DNA of 17,912 nucleotides from an uncultured Clostridia bacterium (GTDB lineage: Bacteria; Bacillota; Clostridia; Christensenellales; UBA1242). Positions 13,726-17,912 of the stretch are shown piece after piece (position 1 is the stretch's first letter; every line of letters starts with the position of its first letter). Both the position numbers and the translations under genes were made by a program. The stretch covers positions 1-17,912 of the forward strand of contig CANQRE010000015.1 of NCBI GenBank assembly GCA_947626175.1, in the 5' to 3' direction. The notes beneath the pieces are model-generated. The model had not been told where the DNA came from and ran no database searches. It saw only the letters and a program-made list of their open reading frames with translations.

Positions 13726-14086
13726 TTTCAACTCCTTCTGGCAAAAGAATGTAAAGTTTTCCTTCTTCAATCACAGAAAGTGAAGCATCTGATGACATTT
13801 TCATCGCTCCCTCAAAAAAGCCCATTGCCCTTGATTTGTCATCGGCATATTCAAAATTAACAAGTACAGGCTCTCCCTTTTTTAAGATTGCAAGAGGCTT
13901 GTCATAATCAATTTTTGTTTCAATATAAACAACTTTCACGCCATCAATTTTGTCAGGCCTTTCAATTTTGTCTTTTTTCAAATTAAATTTTGCTTTAGGC
14001 TCTGGTTTTTTCACTTTTTTCTTTGTTTTTTGATCTTCTTCCGACTCAAAGCCAAGAGCACTCAATATTCCCCCAAAAAAGCTCAT
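13718..14086 (-). CDS. sepF: SepF-like cell division protein
   Basis: SepF is a membrane-bound partner of FtsZ. The 122-aa product begins with a short amphipathic helix (MSFFGGILSALGF), then a charged Lys/Glu/Pro linker (about 15-45) and a SepF domain (about 48-122) with VVYIETKIDYDKPLAILKKG, VLVNFEYADDKSRAMGFFEGAM and LYILLPEGVEI. The last segment matches the family ending (x-FLLTPxxVxI). AAGGAG lies five bases before ATG 14086. It is first in a unit with lspA and rluD; in other Firmicutes sepF lies in the distal division cluster some genes before lspA, so here several genes (ylmG, ylmH, divIVA, ileS) are missing between them. Confidence 0.85.
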   Translation of the reverse strand: MSFFGGILSALGFESEEDQKTKKKVKKPEPKAKFNLKKDKIERPDKIDGVKVVYIETKIDYDKPLAILKKGEPVLVNFEYADDKSRAMGFFEGAMKMSSDASLSVIEEGKLYILLPEGVEIE

Positions 14087-14105
14087 AACATCTCCTTATG
14101 TTTGA

Positions 14106-14133
14106 ATTGTAGCACATTTAAATTTATTTTCAA
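14106..14133 (-). promoter_or_regulatory. Sigma-70 type promoter for sepF-lspA-rluD
   Basis: TTGAAA (14133-14128) and TACAAT (14111-14106) are spaced by 16 bases, with an extended -10 TG (14114-14113). Confidence 0.72.
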
Positions 14134-14148
14134 AATTATTTGTTAATC

Positions 14149-14174
14149 AAAAAAGATGAGCTTTAAAGCTCATC
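14149..14174 (-). terminator. Intrinsic terminator of the leucine-rich-repeat gene
   Basis: Bases 14155-14174 are a perfect 20-base palindrome (arms GATGAGCTTT and AAAGCTCATC) followed on the minus strand by TTTTTT. The TGA stop (14172-14170) lies inside the stem. Confidence 0.85.
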
Positions 14175-14814
14175 TCGGCAAAATATCATCTTTTTCGGCT
14201 GCTTCGCGATCATAATCATCATTGTAATCTTCGTTATAATTTTTTGACTCCACATAAAGACTGGTGTGGCATCGCAAATCACTGCGTTTGATGATTTTTC
14301 CTTTGTCCATGATCACGATTTCCCTTAATCCAGCAATTTGTGACCTTTGTTTTGCAATGAGCGGATATGTGTCTATGCCGCAAGTGATTGAACTAAGTTG
14401 ATAACATCCTTCTGCAAAGCCTTCGCCAAGTTCCTTTATTCCTTCAGGAATAACAAGTTTTTCAAGAAATTCACAATTTTTAAACGCATAAGAGCCAATT
14501 ATTTCAACTGAATCTGGAATTTCAATCTCTCTCAAAAATTGGCAATTTGCAAAAGCATGAGAGCTGATTTGTTTAAGTTTGCTCCCTTTTTCAACCAACC
14601 ATCTTCGCAATTTAGGCATTTCAGAAAAAGCAGCCAGTCCAATTCCAACATAAGTGTTTGGAAGCACAAATGTGCCTTTTAAGTCTGAGCCCAAAAATGC
14701 GTTAGTGTAAACATATTCTTTTCTTGGCAAAGTCCATGTTTTGTCTTGTTGCTGAAATGCTTCAACAGATGAAAAAACTGTTTCTTTTGGATCTTTTTTC
14801 TCTGAAATCTTCAT
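14170..14814 (-). CDS. BspA-type leucine-rich-repeat protein without secretion signal
   Basis: The 214-aa protein contains about three LRR_5 (BspA/TpLRR) repeats, with the pattern L-x-x-I-x-I-P-x-x-V-x-x-I-x-x-(Y)AFxxC: SKLKQISSHAFANCQFL, REIEIPDSVEIIGSYAFKNC and EKLVIPEGIKELGEGFAEGC. A less regular N-terminal stretch (TFVLPNTYVGIGLAAFSEM) may be a further repeat. The C-terminus is acidic (NYNEDYNDDYDREAAEKDD). Most BspA proteins are secreted, but this one starts MKISEKKDPKE and has no signal peptide or membrane helix, so it should be cytoplasmic. ATG 14814 is preceded by AGAGGTG at seven bases; a longer frame to 14844 lacks such a site and would begin at the promoter's edge. Function unknown; a protein-binding role is the usual assumption. 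Confidence 0.8.
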   Translation of the reverse strand: MKISEKKDPKETVFSSVEAFQQQDKTWTLPRKEYVYTNAFLGSDLKGTFVLPNTYVGIGLAAFSEMPKLRRWLVEKGSKLKQISSHAFANCQFLREIEIPDSVEIIGSYAFKNCEFLEKLVIPEGIKELGEGFAEGCYQLSSITCGIDTYPLIAKQRSQIAGLREIVIMDKGKIIKRSDLRCHTSLYVESKNYNEDYNDDYDREAAEKDDILPR

Positions 14815-14834
14815 TTTTTCGCACCTCTGTTTTA

Positions 14835-14863
14835 ATTTTAGCACACACCCAAGCGCTTGTCAA
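14835..14863 (-). promoter_or_regulatory. Sigma-70 type promoter for the leucine-rich-repeat gene
   Basis: TTGACA (14863-14858) and TAAAAT (14840-14835) are spaced by 17 bases, with TG at 14843-14842 as an extended -10. The spacer contains AGCGCTT next to a GT-rich run. Confidence 0.82.
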
Positions 14864-14879
14864 TATCAAGCCAAAAAAC

Positions 14880-14894
14880 AAATTTCAGAAATTT
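14880..14894. promoter_or_regulatory. Short dyad upstream of the LRR promoter
   Basis: AAATTTC-A-GAAATTT is a perfect 7-bp inverted repeat about 17 bases upstream of the -35 box. It could be an operator half-site pair; in AT-rich sequence such dyads also arise by chance. Confidence 0.25.
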
Positions 14895-14994
14895 GAAGGC
14901 CATAAAGGGCTTCAATTTGTTGCAAAAAAGGCAAAAATTGATTGTTTTAAGCTGCAATTTTTGCAAAGGTGATTTTTGTTGAAACTATAAACAA

Positions 14995-15024
14995 AAAAAA
15001 GATGCTTCAAAGCACCTTTTTTGT
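14995..15024 (-). terminator. Intrinsic terminator of tuf
   Basis: In the minus-strand transcript AAAAAAGGTGCT (15022-15011) pairs with AGCATCTTTTTT (15006-14995), one G-U pair, around the loop TTGA, followed by more T. It lies about 25 bases after the tuf stop. The 14870-14990 stretch beyond it contains a weak TTGAAG/CTTCAA hairpin and no gene. Confidence 0.82.
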
Positions 15025-15046
15025 TTTTCTTAAATTTGGCTCAAAA

Positions 15047-16249
15047 TTATTCAATAATTTTTGAAACAACACCAGAACCAACGGTTCTTCCGCCTTCACG
15101 GATAGCGAAACGAAGTCCTTCTTCGATAGCAATATCAGTGATAAGTGTGATTGTCATGTTAACGTGGTCGCCTGGCATAACCATTTCAACGCCTTTTTCA
15201 AGTTCGATTGTTCCAGTAACGTCAGTTGTTCTGAAGTAGAATTGTGGTCTATATCCATTAAAGAATGGAGTGTGACGTCCGCCTTCTTCCTTTTTCAAAA
15301 CGTAAACTTGAGCTGTGAACTTTGTGTGTGGGTGAATTGAGCCTGGTTTGCAAAGAACTTGTCCTCTTTCGATTTCGTTTCTTTGAATTCCACGAAGAAG
15401 AAGTCCAACGTTATCTCCGGCTCTTGCTTCATCAAGAAGTTTTCTAAACATTTCAACGCCAGTGATAACTGTTTGTTTTCTTGTTCCCATTCCAACGATT
15501 TCAACAGTGTCGTTCATCTTAACTGTTCCACGTTCAACTCTACCAGTTGCAACAGTTCCACGTCCTGTGATTGTGAAAACATCTTCAACAGGCATAAGGA
15601 AAGGTTTTTCAGTGTCACGTTTTGGTTCAGGGATGTAAGAATCGCAAGCATCCAAAAGTTCTTGAATTGGTTTCAAAGCTGGGTCATCAATTTTTCCAGC
15701 ATCAAGGGCTTCGTTAGCTTTGAGAGCTGATCCTCTGATGATTGGTGTTTTGTCGCCAGGGAATCCATATTCTGTCAAAAGATCACGGATTTCCATTTCA
15801 ACAAGGTCAAGAAGTTCTGGGTCGTCAACTTGATCAACTTTGTTCATGAAAACAATGATATAAGGAACACCAACTTGACGAGCAAGAAGGATGTGCTCTC
15901 TTGTTTGAGGCATAGGTCCGTCTGTTGCAGCAACAACAAGGATAGCTCCGTCCATCTGAGCAGCACCGGTGATCATGTTTTTAACATAGTCAGCGTGTCC
16001 TGGGCAGTCAACGTGAGCATAGTGACGTGTGGCTGTTTCATATTCAACGTGAGCAGTGTTGATTGTGATTCCTCTTGCTTTTTCTTCTGGTGCCTTGTCG
16101 ATTTCATCATATTTCATTGCTTGTGCAAGGCCTTTTGTTGCACTGTATCTGCAAATTGCAGCAGTAAGTGTTGTTTTACCATGGTCAACGTGGCCAATTG
16201 TTCCAAGGTTTACGTGTGGTTTGTTTCTCACAAAAGATTCTTTAGCCAT
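15047..16249 (-). CDS. tuf: Translation elongation factor Tu
   Basis: EF-Tu carries aminoacyl-tRNA to the ribosome as a GTP complex. The 400-aa protein has GHVDHGKT (19-26), the switch I region EEKARGITINTAHVEYET, DCPGH (81-85), NKVD (136-139) and intact domains II and III (RGTVATGRVERG, PFFNGYRPQFYFRTTDVTG, C-terminal AIREGGRTVGSGVVSKIIE). AAGGAG lies eleven bases before ATG 16249, a rather long spacing. It follows fusA but has its own promoter and terminator. Confidence 0.99.
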   Translation of the reverse strand: MAKESFVRNKPHVNLGTIGHVDHGKTTLTAAICRYSATKGLAQAMKYDEIDKAPEEKARGITINTAHVEYETATRHYAHVDCPGHADYVKNMITGAAQMDGAILVVAATDGPMPQTREHILLARQVGVPYIIVFMNKVDQVDDPELLDLVEMEIRDLLTEYGFPGDKTPIIRGSALKANEALDAGKIDDPALKPIQELLDACDSYIPEPKRDTEKPFLMPVEDVFTITGRGTVATGRVERGTVKMNDTVEIVGMGTRKQTVITGVEMFRKLLDEARAGDNVGLLLRGIQRNEIERGQVLCKPGSIHPHTKFTAQVYVLKKEEGGRHTPFFNGYRPQFYFRTTDVTGTIELEKGVEMVMPGDHVNMTITLITDIAIEEGLRFAIREGGRTVGSGVVSKIIE

Positions 16250-16283
16250 TTTTAATAAATCTCCTTTTTTGTTTTACTTTGTA

Positions 16284-16311
16284 AGTTTAGCACATATTTA
16301 TTTTTTTTCAA
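16284..16311 (-). promoter_or_regulatory. Probable tuf promoter between fusA and tuf
   Basis: TTGAAA (16311-16306) and TAAACT (16289-16284) are separated by 16 bases, with extended -10 TG at 16292-16291. A palindrome AAAACGTTTT (16310-16319) overlaps the upstream edge. This would let tuf be expressed independently of fusA. Confidence 0.6.
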
Positions 16312-16330
16312 AACGTTTTAACAACATTTT

Positions 16331-17912
16331 TTAATTCTTTTTTGCCCTTTCACCGACAATTTTTTCGGCTATGGACTTTGGAACTTCTTGATATTTAAGT
16401 GGTTCCATAACATAGTTGCCTCTTCCCTGTGTTTGTGAACGAAGGTCAGTTGCATAACCAAACATTTCAGCAAGTGGAACTTCGGCATTGACAATTTGAA
16501 TTCCGGCATTTGTTTCAGTTCCTGTCAAAATTCCGCGTCTTGATGTAAGGTTGCCCATAACTGTTCCAAGATATTCATCAGGGACTTCAACCGAAACCTT
16601 CATGATTGGTTCAAGCAAAACTGGATTTGCCTTTTTTGCTCCTTCTTGGAAAGCAAGTGATCCAGCAATTTTGAACGCCATTTCAGATGAGTCAACTTCG
16701 TGATAAGATCCATCAACAACAGTTGCCCTAAAGTCAACGGTTTCATATCCCGCAACAACACCATTCATCCTTGCTTCAGCAATTCCGTTGTTTACAGGTT
16801 GGATATATTCTTTTGGAATTGATCCGCCAACTGTTTTGTCAACAAATTCATAGCCAGATCCAGCTGGGAGTGGTTCCATTTCAATTATGCAGTGACCATA
16901 TTGACCTTTACCACCGCTTTGACGAATGAACTTTCCTTCAGCCCTAACTGGTTTGCGGATTGTTTCTCTGTAAGAAACTTGTGGATTTCCAATGTTTGCT
17001 TCCACTTTGAATTCTCTAAGAAGTCGGTCAACGATAATGTCAAGGTGAAGCTCACCCATTCCGGCAATCAAAGTTTGACCTGTTTCAAGGTTTGTTGAAA
17101 CACGGAAAGTTGGGTCTTCACGCATAAGTTTTGCAAGAGCGAGAGCCATTTTTTCTTGCATATCCTTTGTTTTTGGCTCGATTGCAAGCTGAATAACAGG
17201 TTCAGGGAATTCCATGCTTTCAAGTTTGATTGGATGTTTTTCATCACAAAGTGTGTGACCAGTGATTGTGTCCTTAAGTCCAACAATCGCAGCAATGTCA
17301 CCCGCGCCAACTTCGGTTATTTCTTGACGGTTGTTTGCGTGCATTCTGATAAGTCGGCCAACTCTTTCAGTTTTGCCTGTGATTGAGTTGTAAACATATG
17401 ATCCGGCTTTCAAAAGTCCGCTGTAAACACGGAAGAATGTAAGACCTCCAACAAATGGGTCGGTCATAATTTTGAAAGCAAGTCCAGCAAATGGAGCATC
17501 TTCACTTGCCTGACGTGTTTCTTCCTCGCCTGTTTCAGGGTTTACGCCCTTGATTGGTGGAATGTCAATTGGAGATGGCAAATAGTCAACCATCGCATCC
17601 AAAAGCATTTGCACACCTTTGTTTTTGTAAGATGATCCGCAAAGGATTGGGGTGAAATGTCTTTCAATTGTTCCTTTTCTGATTGCTTTTTTAAGCTCAT
17701 CGATTGAAATTTCTTCGCCTTCAAAATATCTTTCCAAAAGGGCGTCATCCGTTTCAACGATTTTTTCAACCATTTCATCATGAAGTTTTTGAGCTTTTTC
17801 CTTGTATTCAGCAGGAATGTCAGTGATTTCAATTTCTTTTCCAAGGTCGTCTTTGTAGACTTCAGCCTTCATTGTGAGAAGGTCAATGAAGGCTGAAGTC
17901 AACAAAGACGAC
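16331..17912 (-). CDS. fusA: Translation elongation factor G, C-terminal three quarters (5' end missing)
   Basis: EF-G drives GTP-dependent translocation on the ribosome. About 520 of roughly 690 residues are present, from the end of the G domain (IDLLTMKAEVYKDDLGKEIEI) through domain II (GLAFKIMTDPFVGGLTFFRVYSG), domain III (EPKTKDMQEKMALALAKLMREDPTF), domain IV (SYRETIRKP, GGKGQYGH, NGIAEARMNG) and domain V, ending ERAKKN. The first residues before IDLL (SSLLTSAF in this frame) do not resemble EF-G, which would read close to GxIDLL. They come from a 29-base inverted copy of fusA at the window edge, so real fusA sequence stops near 17887. The P-loop and start are outside the window. Confidence 0.97.
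   Translation of the reverse strand, partial: SSLLTSAFIDLLTMKAEVYKDDLGKEIEITDIPAEYKEKAQKLHDEMVEKIVETDDALLERYFEGEEISIDELKKAIRKGTIERHFTPILCGSSYKNKGVQMLLDAMVDYLPSPIDIPPIKGVNPETGEEETRQASEDAPFAGLAFKIMTDPFVGGLTFFRVYSGLLKAGSYVYNSITGKTERVGRLIRMHANNRQEITEVGAGDIAAIVGLKDTITGHTLCDEKHPIKLESMEFPEPVIQLAIEPKTKDMQEKMALALAKLMREDPTFRVSTNLETGQTLIAGMGELHLDIIVDRLLREFKVEANIGNPQVSYRETIRKPVRAEGKFIRQSGGKGQYGHCIIEMEPLPAGSGYEFVDKTVGGSIPKEYIQPVNNGIAEARMNGVVAGYETVDFRATVVDGSYHEVDSSEMAFKIAGSLAFQEGAKKANPVLLEPIMKVSVEVPDEYLGTVMGNLTSRRGILTGTETNAGIQIVNAEVPLAEMFGYATDLRSQTQGRGNYVMEPLKYQEVPKSIAEKIVGERAKKN
17846..17912. repeat. Inverted repeat at the right edge (likely fold-back artefact)
   Basis: Bases 17846-17874 and 17884-17912 are inverted copies, 29 bases each, with a 9-base centre (17875-17883) and a single mismatch (17857 against 17901). 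The left arm is genuine fusA coding sequence; the right arm replaces the expected EF-G residues. Confidence 0.9.

Noticed and set aside
14870..14994. Possible small RNA between the tuf terminator and the LRR promoter
   Set aside because: Only a weak imperfect hairpin (TTGAAG/CTTCAA) is visible, without promoter and terminator of its own.
15830..16255. A plus-strand 141-codon frame rich in Cys/Ser/Val opposite tuf
   Set aside because: It is the complement of the highly biased tuf codons and has no start signals; the Cys content is an artefact.
16310..16319. Palindrome AAAACGTTTT after fusA as a terminator
   Set aside because: The stem is only 5 bp of mostly AT with no loop, and no suitable T-run follows.

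Overview
The window looks like a chromosomal segment of a low-GC Bacillota, most probably a Clostridia-type bacterium, possibly a spore-former. The evidence is the gene content and order: nfeD-floA-(small membrane protein)-yqfC-yqfD-ybeY-era closely follows the yqeZ-yqfA-yqfB-yqfC-yqfD-phoH-yqfF-ybeY-dgkA-cdd-era region of Bacillus, with some genes missing. The trio rplU-prp-rpmA, the L27 N-terminal extension typical of Firmicutes, lspA next to an RluD-family gene, and fusA-tuf all agree. Nearly every gene lies on the minus strand; only two small genes (11570-12256) lie on the plus strand. I cannot name a genus from this sequence; an uncultured gut lineage is a guess.

Layout, in the transcribed (right-to-left) direction. 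fusA (cut at its 5' end by the right edge) and tuf come first; tuf has its own promoter and terminator. Next is a single-gene unit for an intracellular BspA-type leucine-rich-repeat protein (14170-14814). A sepF-lspA-rluD unit (12300-14086) links cell division, lipoprotein maturation and rRNA modification. A two-gene plus-strand island (11570-12256) encodes a tiny Cys/Gly-rich protein with an internal duplication and a bacterial PH-domain protein. A 1437-residue membrane-anchored surface protein built of Ig-like modules (7024-11337) follows as its own unit. Then come rplU-prp-rpmA with a leader region and strong promoter, and an Ogg-type DNA glycosylase (5124-5942). Last is the long unit nfeD-floA-membrane protein-yqfC-yqfD-ybeY-era, followed by a ZIP-type metal transporter that runs off the left edge.

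The genes are tightly packed. Many starts were moved downstream from the longest open frame because a good Shine-Dalgarno (SD) site lies just before an internal start, giving short overlaps or stop/start contacts between neighbours. No gap exceeds 300 bases, and no tRNA, rRNA, CRISPR array or insertion sequence was seen.

Most of the window is conserved housekeeping sequence, and I do not see a clear new multi-gene system. The items most worth checking are: an 11-bp RNA hairpin that puts the yqfC ribosome binding site in its loop and its GTG start in its stem; the duplicated Cys-rich mini-protein; the uncharacterised membrane protein in the yqfB slot; the large surface protein; a terminator/promoter overlap between the glycosylase gene and nfeD; and a 29-bp inverted repeat at the extreme right end that breaks fusA and is probably a fold-back assembly artefact.
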